64,000 nucleotides of DNA. Source: an uncultured Alistipes sp. GTDB taxonomy: Bacteria; Bacteroidota; Bacteroidia; Bacteroidales; Rikenellaceae. Location of the stretch: the NCBI GenBank assembly GCA_938014215.1, contig CALLRW010000022.1, positions 1 through 64,000 on the forward strand. The letters run 5' to 3'. Both the position numbers and the translations under genes were made by a program. Of the stretch, positions 41,920 through 52,100 are shown piece by piece. Each line of letters starts with the position of its first letter. The stretch's first letter is position 1. The notes beneath the pieces were generated by a model. That model did not search any database. It was given only the letters and a program-made list of their open reading frames with translations, and was not told where the DNA came from.

Positions 41920-41947
41920 CTCGGTCATCGGTGCAATGCGTACGGCA

Positions 41948-43843
41948 TCAGAAGAACTTGCCTGCCGTATTCACATTGCCGGCTCCCGCCGTGGTGTAGT
42001 TCTCGTTGATCCAGTAGCGGATCCAGTCGACCTCCATGCGCGGCGTGAGGTCGCTGCTCTTCGACTCCTCGTAGCTCAGTGCCGTGAACTGCGGATCGGC
42101 CCACGAGCCGGAGTTGATTTCGTCGAGCGTCAGCTCGCCGCACGACCACTCGGCCGCCAGACCTGCCGTCAGCAGAATGTGGAGTCCGTTGGGGTTCATC
42201 TCGCGGTTGAAGGCCCACTTGAAGCTGTTGTCCGACGAGGTGAAGGTCCGCGTCGTGGTGCCGTTGATACCCATGTTGATCGTGTTCTCGTCGACGATCT
42301 CCACCCAGTAGATGTTCCACTCCGAGGGTTCGATCGTCTGGCTGACCGTCGGGTTGGCGTGTACGCCGTCAACCGGCGTGCCGTAGTGCAGCGTCTGGTG
42401 GACGGTCTTGATCGTTCCGGCCACGTTCGAGGTCATCACGGGGTTCTCCATGATGTCGATCTCACCGCAGTCGGGCCAGTCTGTCGTCGAGTTGTTGCTG
42501 TTGCCCATCAGCCAGATCGCGTAGTTGAAGCCCTGCAGGGCGCCGCGAATCCGGGCCCGGATCTCGATACGCGTTCCGACAGTGATGACGGTATGCTGCG
42601 GGACGGTCGTGTTCGTGCCGATCTTGTTGGCGTAGAGCGCTGCGGCACCGAAGGTGCGGGTCTTGTCGCCCGATCCCGTCGAGGCCTGGCCCGGATCCTT
42701 GGCCGCCCACATGCGCAGGTAGCCGTCGTCGGTCACGTCGGTGAACTTTTCGTTGTTGACGTAGCACGTCCCCTCGATGGCCGCCGTATTCTGGGCTCCC
42801 CAGCCGTTGGCCGTCAGTGCCGGACGCACGCCATAGTTGTTGCGGGCCGTGCGACTGTAGCTCCAGCCGTCCAGCGCCTGGAACTCGACGGCGTTGAGCA
42901 GCGTCCATTTGTCAGCCAGCGTCCGGTTTGGGTGTTTCGACCCCTTGCCGTACTCCGTGCTCTTGGTCATCAGCACATCACCCTCGCGGTAGGAGGGGCA
43001 GGCCAGGTAGAGCGCTTCGGTCGCCGACGAATAGAACGTCCGCTCGGGATAGTCGTAGACCCACCGCTCGTCGAACAGACGGTCGCCCTTGGCCAGGTCG
43101 CTGTCGATCCGCGTCAGCGTGAAGTCGCGGACCGCATATTTGTCGTTGTCGACCGCACCCGTGAAGGTCCAGTCGCGATCCTCCTGCGTCTCGCCGTTGT
43201 CCCACGCTACGGTCACCTCGCCGCTCTGGGCCGAGGTCTCGCCGGCCGGGATGGTCAGCGTCGAGGGCAGATTCTCGAAGGCATCCCCGGCAGCCGTCTC
43301 GTCGGGCGTCAGCGTGATGTGCAGGTCGCTTGCCGCCGGAGCGTCGATCGTGGCCTGCAGCACGAAGCTGTCACCCTCGGTCACGTCGTTCGAGTCGGCA
43401 TCCTTGACCGCTACGCTCACATAGTGGTAGTCGCTGATCGTCACCTTCTGGGCCGCACCCTCGATGGCACGTCCCTCGGCGCTCACCCACAGCGTCACCG
43501 AGTGTTCGCCCGTGAAGCCCGACTCCTTGATCGGGAAGTCGACCGTCACCGATTCGCGGTCGACGGGGAAGGCCACCTCGTAGGGGAACTCCGTGAAGAG
43601 TTCGCAGTGGAGTCCCTCGTCGATGGCTTCGAAATAGAGCGTGAAGTCCGATTCACGCAGGGCGTCGCCCTCCTCCGTATCGGCGATGCGGACGGTGGCC
43701 GTCAGCGTCTCGCCCCGGCACAGCGAGGTCGAATTGAGCGTCACCTCGAGCGGCGACAGCGGGCCGGCAGGTGCCTCTTCGGTCTTGTCATCGCTGCAGG
43801 CGACGCAGCCCAGAAGGCCCAGAAATATCATCAGTTTTTTCAT
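41948..43843 (-). CDS. GH16 surface lipoprotein with N-terminal Ig-like domains
   Basis: A 631-residue lipoprotein (lipobox GCVAC, C16; then SDDKTEE, a possible surface-export acidic signal). Residues about 25-230 look like two beta-sandwich domains, the second of Calx-beta type (VSVAVKDADSNDVTEGDSF). The GH16 domain follows (about 260-620) with CGEIDIME (E461, D463, E466) and the end MEVDWIRYW. It sits directly behind susD, where surface glycan-binding proteins are usual, so it may both bind and cut at the cell surface. An endo-beta-galactosidase role on mucin-type chains is likely but inferred. Confidence 0.88.
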   Translation of the reverse strand: MKKLMIFLGLLGCVACSDDKTEEAPAGPLSPLEVTLNSTSLCRGETLTATVRIADTEEGDALRESDFTLYFEAIDEGLHCELFTEFPYEVAFPVDRESVTVDFPIKESGFTGEHSVTLWVSAEGRAIEGAAQKVTISDYHYVSVAVKDADSNDVTEGDSFVLQATIDAPAASDLHITLTPDETAAGDAFENLPSTLTIPAGETSAQSGEVTVAWDNGETQEDRDWTFTGAVDNDKYAVRDFTLTRIDSDLAKGDRLFDERWVYDYPERTFYSSATEALYLACPSYREGDVLMTKSTEYGKGSKHPNRTLADKWTLLNAVEFQALDGWSYSRTARNNYGVRPALTANGWGAQNTAAIEGTCYVNNEKFTDVTDDGYLRMWAAKDPGQASTGSGDKTRTFGAAALYANKIGTNTTVPQHTVITVGTRIEIRARIRGALQGFNYAIWLMGNSNNSTTDWPDCGEIDIMENPVMTSNVAGTIKTVHQTLHYGTPVDGVHANPTVSQTIEPSEWNIYWVEIVDENTINMGINGTTTRTFTSSDNSFKWAFNREMNPNGLHILLTAGLAAEWSCGELTLDEINSGSWADPQFTALSYEESKSSDLTPRMEVDWIRYWINENYTTAGAGNVNTAGKFF

Positions 43844-43862
43844 CGTTCGTCAGGTTTTGGAA

Positions 43863-45695
43863 TCAATATCCGAAGTTGTTGTCCGTATTGGAGATGGCGG
43901 GGTTGGCGTCGATCTCGCTGCTCGGGATCGGCAGCAGCAGGTTCTTCTTGAGGAAATCCTCCGAGAGGGCATCCTTCTGCCCCTGGTCGAAGAGCCGGTC
44001 GGCGAAGTTGTTGACGTTGGTCGAGTAGTTGGCGTCGGTGGCCACCGTGATGGCGTGGTTGTTGTTCTTCAGCAGCAGCTTCTCCAGGTACTCCGTGCCG
44101 CGGATGCGCACCATGTCGTAGAGCGACGGCTCGCCCATCAGCTCGAACAGACGCTCGAAGTAGAGCTTTTCGGTCACCTGCTCCTTCGAGAGCGACTTCG
44201 ACCAGTCGGCCGGCTGCGAAGCCACGTAGCTGGTCGTTGCGGTGAGCGGAATCGACTTGCGGGCGCGGTCGAGCACCTTGTTCACCAGGTCGATCGCCTG
44301 ATCCTTCAGATCCAGCTCGTTGTAGACGTCGGCCATCAGCAGCAGCATCTCCGCATAACGGTAGACGATCAGGTGCTTGTGGGCGTAGGTACCCGTCTGG
44401 GTCTGGTCGTAGAGCTTGCCGAAGTAGGGCCACTTCTCGCTGTTGCCCACCTGGGTGAAGTTGTTCCACATTCCCTTTACGATATTCTGGTATTCACCCG
44501 TGTAGGTGTTGAGCTCCTCCTGCGTGGGGTTGGTCTTGTCGGCGAAGAGGTCGTAGGGCATCGTCAGCACCACGGCATCGGCCAGCGTACCGCCGTCGGG
44601 CGTGTAGAGACGCTTGGGGTAGGTGTAGAGCGAGTCGCCCGGGCAGAGTTCCGCAGCCACCTGCGGTTTGGGCGAGGCCTGGTTGTTGCCGCTGCGGGCA
44701 CGCCACTGCGTCAGGAAGTTGGTCTCCACGCGCGGGTCGCCCGGATAGGTGCCGTAGTGCAGGTCGTAGGCGTAACGCGTGGCGCGGTAGGTACCCCAGT
44801 TGATGCCCGAGGTCGAGGCCTGCGGGGCGAAACGGTTGCTGCCGCGGTTGTAGCAGACGCCCGACTCGGCGTTGAAGTTGAACTGGATGATCGCCTCCTT
44901 GCTGTTGGTCACCGCACCGGCCTGCGTATAGGGGACGAACAGGCTGTTGAGGTTCGGTTCGAGTTCATAGCCGGCGTGTTCGTAGACGTCGTCGAACATC
45001 GTCTTGGCGTTGGTCAGGTTGGCCTCACGGTCGATGTCGAGCATGGCCATCTTGTAGTAGACCTTGCCCAGGAAGGCCTTGGCGGCCCACGAGTTGAGGC
45101 GGCCCGTCGACGAGGTGGCCGAGATGTTCATGGCGGACTGCAGATCCTCGACGATCGTGCCGAAGACCGTCACGCGGTCCGTACGCGGCATGGCGATACC
45201 GTCCGACGACGAGGCCACCAGCTTCAGGGGCACGTCGCCCCACAGCGAGACGAGGTTGTAGTAGGCGATGGCGCGCAGGAAGCGGGCTTCGCCGATCTTC
45301 TGCGTCTTGACCGCCTCGTCGAGCGAGCTCGACTCCATGCCCTCGATGAAGGCGTTCACCTCGGAGATCACCTTGTACATGCCGTTCCAGGTCGACGAGA
45401 CCAGTCCGTTGCCCGGAACGACGGCCAGTGAAGCGAGTCCGTTTTCGTCACCGCCGTTGCGCTGGCCCCAGGCCAGACCGCTGCCTACGAGCGGCACCTC
45501 CTGCCACATCTGACCGTAGGCACCGTTGGCCGTCATGTAGCCGTAGCATCCCAGCAGAGCCAACTCGGCATTGTCCTCGCTCGAGAAGATGATCTTGCTG
45601 TTCTGCGAGTACTGGGGATCCTCGTCAAGACAGGAGGTCGAGCCGAGTCCTGCCGCCAGAAGAAGAATTCCGTATACTATCTTTTTCATGTTCAT
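43863..45695 (-). CDS. SusD-like surface glycan-binding lipoprotein
   Basis: A 610-residue RagB/SusD-family lipoprotein (lipobox GSTSC, C22). It forms the lid of the SusC transporter. SusD features include the early LDEDPQYS segment, the tetratricopeptide helices (IGEARFLRAIAYYNLVSLWG) and the C-terminal part with YAEMLLLMADVYNELDLKDQA and LFELMGEPSLYDMVR. It lies 12 bases after susC. The start may be ATG 45695 or 45689. Confidence 0.95.
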   Translation of the reverse strand: MNMKKIVYGILLLAAGLGSTSCLDEDPQYSQNSKIIFSSEDNAELALLGCYGYMTANGAYGQMWQEVPLVGSGLAWGQRNGGDENGLASLAVVPGNGLVSSTWNGMYKVISEVNAFIEGMESSSLDEAVKTQKIGEARFLRAIAYYNLVSLWGDVPLKLVASSSDGIAMPRTDRVTVFGTIVEDLQSAMNISATSSTGRLNSWAAKAFLGKVYYKMAMLDIDREANLTNAKTMFDDVYEHAGYELEPNLNSLFVPYTQAGAVTNSKEAIIQFNFNAESGVCYNRGSNRFAPQASTSGINWGTYRATRYAYDLHYGTYPGDPRVETNFLTQWRARSGNNQASPKPQVAAELCPGDSLYTYPKRLYTPDGGTLADAVVLTMPYDLFADKTNPTQEELNTYTGEYQNIVKGMWNNFTQVGNSEKWPYFGKLYDQTQTGTYAHKHLIVYRYAEMLLLMADVYNELDLKDQAIDLVNKVLDRARKSIPLTATTSYVASQPADWSKSLSKEQVTEKLYFERLFELMGEPSLYDMVRIRGTEYLEKLLLKNNNHAITVATDANYSTNVNNFADRLFDQGQKDALSEDFLKKNLLLPIPSSEIDANPAISNTDNNFGY

Positions 45696-45707
45696 GATTT
45701 TTTGCGA

Positions 45708-48700
45708 TTAGAAAGTGAGGTTGACACCGATGATGTAGGAGCGCGGCGTGGGGTAGGAGCTCATGTCCACACCCGGGCGCAGACCGTCGAAGGCGAAGCT
45801 GTTGACCTCGGGGTCGTAGCCGCTGTAGTCGGTGATAATGAAGGCGTTCTTGACCGAGAACGAGAGCGAGCAGTAGTTGAAGCCGATCTTCTTCATCCAG
45901 CGCACCGGCAGCGAGTAGCTCAGCGTCAGGTCCGAGCAGCGCAGGTAGCTGGCATCCTCGATGTAGCGGTCCATCGTGTAGTTGCCGACGTTGAACGTCG
46001 AGCTCGGATAGCTGTTCGAGTGGTTCGTCGGGGTCCACATGCCCTGGAAGGCTTCACGCGTGAGGTTGTTGGCGCGCGTGCCGGGGGTGTTGATGTAGCG
46101 GTTGTTGGTGTTCAGACGGTCGATGCCTGCCACGCCGTTGAACGAGGCCGAAACCGACAGGCGGCGGAACGAGAGCTTCGTCGAGAAGCCGTAGGTGAAG
46201 TCGGGATTCGGATCGCCGATGATCGTACGGTCGTTCTCGTCGACCACGCCGTCGCCGTTCGAATCGAAGAACTTGATGTCACCGGCACTCGGCGTGGCGT
46301 TGTTGAACGTCTTGTAGTAGCCCACCGTGCCGTCGTCCTTCGTGTAGCGTACGCCCTCGTCGGTGATGTCTTCGCTTTGGACGATGCCCTGCGTGCGGTA
46401 GCCGAAGAACTGTCCCGGGGCTTCGCCCGTCAGGAAGATGTGTGCCACGCCGAAGTGGTCGCCCAGCGAGTTGCCGTAGAAGCCCACGCGCTGGCCCAGG
46501 CAGCCGAAGTCCGACGGCTCGAGACCCAGATCGGTGATCTTCGACTTGTTGAAGCCGATGTTGCCGTTGACGCTCCACTTCCAGTCCTTGTTGTCGATGA
46601 TCTGGGCGTTGAGCGAGAACTCGACACCCTGGTTGTCCAGACCGCCCTGGTTGTAGTAGGTCGACCCGAAGCCGGCCGATCCGGGCAGCGTGCGCGAGAT
46701 GAGCAGGTCGCTCGTCTTCTTCTTGTAGACGTCGATCGTACCGCTCAGGCGCGACTTGAAGAAGCCGAAGTCGACACCGACGTTCCACGACGAGGTCTTC
46801 TCCCACTTCAGGCTGCTGTTCGAGAGGTTCGTCACGATCATCGTCGTCAGGGCGTCGCCGTTCTGGTCGGCGTAGATCACGTCACCCGACGAGTTCTGGC
46901 CGTACATCGAGAAGGTCGAGTAGGGGTCGATCGACTGGTTGCCGGTCACACCGTAGCTCACGCGCAGCTTGAGCTGGTTGAGCCACGAGACGTCGCGCAG
47001 GAACTCCTCCTGCTCCAGACGCCAGGCCACCGATGCCGAGGGGAAGTAGCCCCAGCGGTTGCCCTTGGCGAACTTCGACGAACCGTCGGCACGGAACGAG
47101 GCCGTCACCAGGTAGCGGTCCACGAACGAGAAGTTGACGCGCGCCAGGTAGGAGAAGAGCTGATAGTCCTTCTGCTCGGGCTGCGGGAATTCCGTCACAC
47201 CGGCCTTGCTCAGACCGTTCTCGCGCAGTTCGAAGAAGGTGAACTGGCGGCCGATCGTATTTTGGTTCAGGTAGTTGTAGTCGTCGTAGGTGACACCGAT
47301 CGTGGCGTCGACACGGGCCACTTCGCCGATCTTGCCGTTGTACGTCACGAGGTTCTCGACCGAGAAGTTGTTGCGGTTGAGGTCCGAGATCGAGAGCAGA
47401 CCGTTGTTGTTCATACCCTGGTAGAGCTCCAGACCGTACCAGCGCTTGCGGTTGTTGGTCGTCAGGTTGCCGCCCGTACGCAGGTTGTAGCGGAAGTTCT
47501 TCGAGATGTCCCACGTCAGGTTGAGGCTGGCCCCGAAGACGCGGTTGACGGCCTTGTCGACATAGTCGTTGAGCCAGCTTGCAACGGTGGTCTTGTTCTC
47601 GTCGGAGAAGCTCGGGTCGCCGGCCGGCATCTCGAACGGTGCGTAGTCCAGAGCCGTACGCGACACGGCACCCGTGGCGCCGCCCAGCGTGTTACCGCCG
47701 GCCATCATGTCGTTCTCGCGGATCGAGCCGTTGAGCAGCAGTTCGAGTTTCACGCTCCGGGCCAGCTGCGCCGAGAGGTTGGCACGCAGGTCGCCCTGGC
47801 GCAGGCCGGTCTGCTTGACCGTACCCTCGATATCCTTGAAGTTGGCCGAGATATAATAGGTCATCTTGTCCGAACCGCCGTCGACCGACACCGAATAGTT
47901 CTGCGAGAAGGCCGAGGTGTAGATCTCCTTCTGCCAGTTGCGGTTCTTGACCAGGTTGTAGGTCGTCGGGTCGCCCGGGTTGTACTTCGACTCCGAGCCG
48001 CTGAAGACGTAGCGGATCTCGTCGCCCACCTTGTGGAAGGGGTACTGCTGGATGTCGCTCACGCGCGAGTTGCGGTAGTCGGCATACTCCGAGAGGTTGA
48101 TCATCTCGAGCAGGTTGGTCGGCTCGGCGATGGTGAAGGTGGCCGAGGCGCGCACGCGGGCCGCACCGGCCTGACCGCGCTTGGTGGTGATCAGGATGAC
48201 GCCGTTGGCACCGCGCGATCCGTAGATGGCCGTCGAGGAGGCATCCTTCAGCACGGTGATGTCGACGATGTCGGCCGGGTTGAGCTGCGAGAGGGGATCC
48301 TGCTGGATCTGGAAGTCGCCGCCGATGCCCGAGCTTGAGAACTCACCGGTCGAGGCCTGCGGCACGTTGTCGATGACGTAGAGGGGCTGGTTGTCGCCGC
48401 GCAGCGAGTTGGCACCGCGGATCGTCACCGACGAGGCGGCTCCGACGGCCGACGACGAGGAGTTGACTACCAGACCGGCGATCTTGCCTTCGAGCAGGCT
48501 GTTGACCGACGGCATGGCGATGTCGCCCTCCGAGGGCTTGATGTTGGTCAGGGCGCCCGTCAGGTCGCCCTTGCGGGCCGTACCGTAGGCCACGACGACC
48601 ACTTCGTCGAGCGTCTGCGAGTCCTCCTTGAGCTGGACGTCGATCTGCGTCCGGGCGCCGGCCTGAATCTCCTGCGTCGTGTAGCCGATGAAGGAGTAGA

Positions 48701-48923
48701 CCAGCGTCGGGTTGGCTCCCGAGATGGAGAGCTGATACTTGCCGTTGCTGTCGGTCGTGGTACCGGTGGTGGTACCCTTGACGTAGACGCTCACTCCGGC
48801 CATACCGACATTCTTGTCGTCGGTAACGGTACCGCTGACACTCCGTTGCTGGGCAAAGAGCTGACCGCAGCATGCCAGAAGGCAGAGCGTACCGAGAAGA
48901 ATCATTCCGTAGATTTTCTTCAT
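45708..48923 (-). CDS. SusC-like TonB-dependent outer-membrane transporter
   Basis: A 1,071-residue TonB-dependent transporter for oligosaccharides. A signal peptide is followed by a carboxypeptidase-regulatory-like domain (about 26-105, SVSGTVTDDKNVGMAGVSVY), a TonB box region (TLDEVVVVAYG), the plug (with the signature VTIRGANSLRGDNQPLYVIDN) and a 22-strand barrel ending in phenylalanine (SYIIGVNLTF). It heads the PUL and is driven by a TAnnTTTG promoter with a direct repeat upstream. Normal length. Confidence 0.97.
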   Translation of the reverse strand: MKKIYGMILLGTLCLLACCGQLFAQQRSVSGTVTDDKNVGMAGVSVYVKGTTTGTTTDSNGKYQLSISGANPTLVYSFIGYTTQEIQAGARTQIDVQLKEDSQTLDEVVVVAYGTARKGDLTGALTNIKPSEGDIAMPSVNSLLEGKIAGLVVNSSSSAVGAASSVTIRGANSLRGDNQPLYVIDNVPQASTGEFSSSGIGGDFQIQQDPLSQLNPADIVDITVLKDASSTAIYGSRGANGVILITTKRGQAGAARVRASATFTIAEPTNLLEMINLSEYADYRNSRVSDIQQYPFHKVGDEIRYVFSGSESKYNPGDPTTYNLVKNRNWQKEIYTSAFSQNYSVSVDGGSDKMTYYISANFKDIEGTVKQTGLRQGDLRANLSAQLARSVKLELLLNGSIRENDMMAGGNTLGGATGAVSRTALDYAPFEMPAGDPSFSDENKTTVASWLNDYVDKAVNRVFGASLNLTWDISKNFRYNLRTGGNLTTNNRKRWYGLELYQGMNNNGLLSISDLNRNNFSVENLVTYNGKIGEVARVDATIGVTYDDYNYLNQNTIGRQFTFFELRENGLSKAGVTEFPQPEQKDYQLFSYLARVNFSFVDRYLVTASFRADGSSKFAKGNRWGYFPSASVAWRLEQEEFLRDVSWLNQLKLRVSYGVTGNQSIDPYSTFSMYGQNSSGDVIYADQNGDALTTMIVTNLSNSSLKWEKTSSWNVGVDFGFFKSRLSGTIDVYKKKTSDLLISRTLPGSAGFGSTYYNQGGLDNQGVEFSLNAQIIDNKDWKWSVNGNIGFNKSKITDLGLEPSDFGCLGQRVGFYGNSLGDHFGVAHIFLTGEAPGQFFGYRTQGIVQSEDITDEGVRYTKDDGTVGYYKTFNNATPSAGDIKFFDSNGDGVVDENDRTIIGDPNPDFTYGFSTKLSFRRLSVSASFNGVAGIDRLNTNNRYINTPGTRANNLTREAFQGMWTPTNHSNSYPSSTFNVGNYTMDRYIEDASYLRCSDLTLSYSLPVRWMKKIGFNYCSLSFSVKNAFIITDYSGYDPEVNSFAFDGLRPGVDMSSYPTPRSYIIGVNLTF

Positions 48924-48994
48924 GGATTAAGATTTTAGGTTAGTGACAGTCTTATTTTTTAAAATTTTTTCGGAATTTGTCGGGATTCCGATTT

Positions 48995-49059
48995 CAAAAT
49001 TAAAAACACGGATCGGTTTTGAGGTTCGAAAATCGTCTTTCCGCCTCCAAAAATCGTCT
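48995..49059 (-). promoter_or_regulatory. susC promoter with a 21-bp-spaced direct repeat, candidate HTCS operator
   Basis: Minus-strand TAATTTTG at 49002-48995 matches TAnnTTTG. Upstream of it, AAAATCGTCT (plus strand) occurs at 49029-49038 and again at 49050-49059, exactly 21 bp apart, two helical turns. The proximal copy would end near -41 from the start site, where AraC-type activators bind. The divergent gene encodes a regulator with an AraC domain. Confidence 0.6.
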
Positions 49060-49176
49060 AATTGCAGGCAAACACCCTCCGGATGGGTTTCCGAAGGGGG
49101 TGGCTGCCGGTCGCAAAGATTGGGATTTCTGCTGAAAATTTTATAATTTAGAGGTCGCAACAAACCCCGACCATCG

Positions 49177-52100
49177 ATGAAACCTGCTCATGCGATCTGT
49201 CTGTTTCTGCTCTTTTGCGGCCTGTGTTCGAGCGGCCGCCTCCATGCTGCCGGGGAGCAGTACACCTTTCGTTCGATCACGACCCGCGACGGAATGCCCT
49301 CGAGCGTGCGGTGCATCCATGCCGAGAAGCGCGGTTTCGTCTGGATCGGCTCCTCGAACGAGGGGCTGGTGCGTTACGACAACTTCCTGCCCCGGCGCTA
49401 CCGGGCCTGCGAAGGCGACGAGCATGCCTTGCCCGGCAACCACATCGTGCAGATCGTCGAGGACAGCCTGGCCCAGATCTGGGTGTTGACCAACCGCGGA
49501 CTGGCCCGCTACCGCCCGGCGAGCGACGACTTCTTCGTCCCGAAGCGCGGGGCGGGGCCTTCGGGCGAGAATCTCGTCGTGCAGTGTGCCCGGCCCGTGG
49601 CGGGCGGGGTGCTGTTCGGATCGCAGAACCAGATCTTCCGCTACGACTACGCCTCCGACCGCATCGAACTGCTGTTGAGCTTCGAGACCGAAAATCCCTA
49701 TCCGATTCAGGCGATCTATCCCCGGCCGGACGGCACGCTGCTCTGCTTCAACCGTTGGCACGGACTGCTGCAGATCGACCCCCGCAGCGGGGAGGTCCGG
49801 CGTCCCGGTTTCGCCAGCGGCAAGGAGAACATGGCCATTCTGGTCGATGCGCAGGGGCGGGTCTGGCTCTCGCCCTACAACCGGGGCCTCGCGTGCTACG
49901 ACACGGCGGGGCGCTGCATCGCCCGCTACAACACCCGCAATTCGGCGCTGAGCAACGACGTCGTCCTCTGCATGATCGAGAACGAGGGGCGCATCTGGAT
50001 CGGCACCGACGGCGGCGGCATCAACATCCTCGATCCCGAGGAGGGTTCGATCGAGGTGCTCAGCCACACGCCGGGCGATGTCCTCTCGCTGCCCGGAAAT
50101 TCGGTCCTCTCGCTCTACCGCGATCCGAACGGCACGGTCTGGGCCGGACGCGTGCGGGGCGGACTCTTCGTCATCCGCAAGTCGGCCATGCGGATGTATG
50201 TCGGGACGTCGCCGACGGCAACCAACGGCCTGAGCGACGAATCGGTCCTCTCGCTCTACCGCGATCCCCGTGCCGACGAGATCTGGATCGGCACCGACGG
50301 CGGCGGCATCAACCGCTTCGACCCCCGCACGGGACGCTTCACCCACTTCCCGTCGACGTTCGGATACAAGATCGCCTCGATTGCCGGGCTCTCGGAGCGC
50401 GAACTGCTGCTGTCGATCTTCTCGCGCGGGCTCTACGCCTTCGACCGGCGGAACGGGGCGCTGCGGCCGGTGGAGTTCGACGACAGCCTGCTGCGCTACC
50501 AGATGACCTACAGCGGACAGTCGGTCAACCTGTTGCAGGAGAGCCCGACGAGCGTGCTGCTCCTCTCGCGGCCGATGCACCGCTACCACCTCGATACGAA
50601 ACGCATGGAGAGGCTCGACGCCTCGGAGCGGATCAACGGCGGATTCCCGATCGCCTCTTTCGACGGGGCCTGCTATCTCCACGACCAGCGGCATATTTAT
50701 CGCGTCAAACGGTCGGCTCACGAGGTCGAATCTCTCTTCGAGATCGGCCGCGATTCGCTCATCAGCAGCGTCGCCTGCTCCCGCGAAGGGACCTTCTGGA
50801 TCGTTACCGACCGCGGCATCCTGCGCTACTCGTCCGGGTCAGGGGCCCGCGAAGGGGTGCCCGTACCCTTCAACAGCCGCGTGCAGAGCATCGTCTGCGA
50901 CGCCCGCGGACGGGTCTGGATCGGTACCGATCAGGGGGTCTTCGCCTGGCTGCCCGACGTGCGGCGGTTCATCCCCTTCGGCGAGTCGGAGGGGGCCGCC
51001 TGGAACGAGTACCAGGCCAAGGCCCGTCTGGCAACCCCCGACGGCGACCTCTATCTGGGCGGAATCGATGGTCTGCTGCACATCCGCGGCGATCTCTTCT
51101 CGACGGCCGCTGCCGATACGGCCGATCTCCCCGAGCCCGAACCCCTCGACATCGTGCTCGACGGCGAACGCCTCGACAACCTCCTGCCCGGCCGGACGGT
51201 CGACATCCCGTGGACCAACAAGTCGCTCGTCGTGCGGATCCGCGTGCGCGAGAACGACCTCTTCCGCAAGAGGCTCTACCGGTTCCGCGTCACGGGCGAC
51301 AACTACAGCGAGGTGATCGACTCGTACGATCCCGAACTGACGCTGCGCAACCTCGTCCCGGGCCGCTACCTCATCGAGGCGACCTGCAACACGCGTGACG
51401 GCGAGTGGATCCCCTGGAAGCAGGTGCTCCGATGTGAGGTCAATCCGCCGTGGTACCGCACCGGATGGTTCACGGTGCTGTGGATCCTCACTGCGGCGGG
51501 GGCGATTCTGGGGCTCTTCCGAACGCTGCTGCGCCGCAAGGAGCTGCGCCTGCAGCGCGAACTCGAACACCACAAGCAGCAGATCGCCGAGGACAAGGTC
51601 CGCTTCCTGATTAATATCAGCCACGAATTGCGAACGCCCCTCACGCTGATTCTCGGGCCCCTCGGGCGGCTGATCCGCACGTCGGACGATACGAGCGGCG
51701 ACCGTCCGCTGCTGCGCCGCATCTACAAGCAGGCGCAGCGCATGAAGGAGCTGATCAACATGGTGTTGACCCTGCGCAAGATGGAGACCGGGACCACCAC
51801 GCTCCAGCCTCAGGTGCAGGATCTGAACCGTTGGGTGGGGGAGGTGGTCGAGGATTTCGGACTCGAGGCCGACGAACGCGGAATCGAGATCCGGGTAGAG
51901 GCCGATCCGCGGGTCGGCGAGCGGAATTTCGATGCCGGAAAGTGTATGATCGTGCTGAGCAATCTGCTGATCAACGCGCTGAAACACAGTCCGGACCGGA
52001 GCTGCATTACGGTGCGCACGCAGCTGGACGAGGCACGGCACTGTGTCCGGATCTCGGTGATCGACCGCGGCTGCGGCCTGAAAGGGGTCGACACCGACCG

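Noticed and set aside
45702..48338. 878-codon open frame opposite susC
   Set aside because: Antisense to a clear SusC; no family resemblance.
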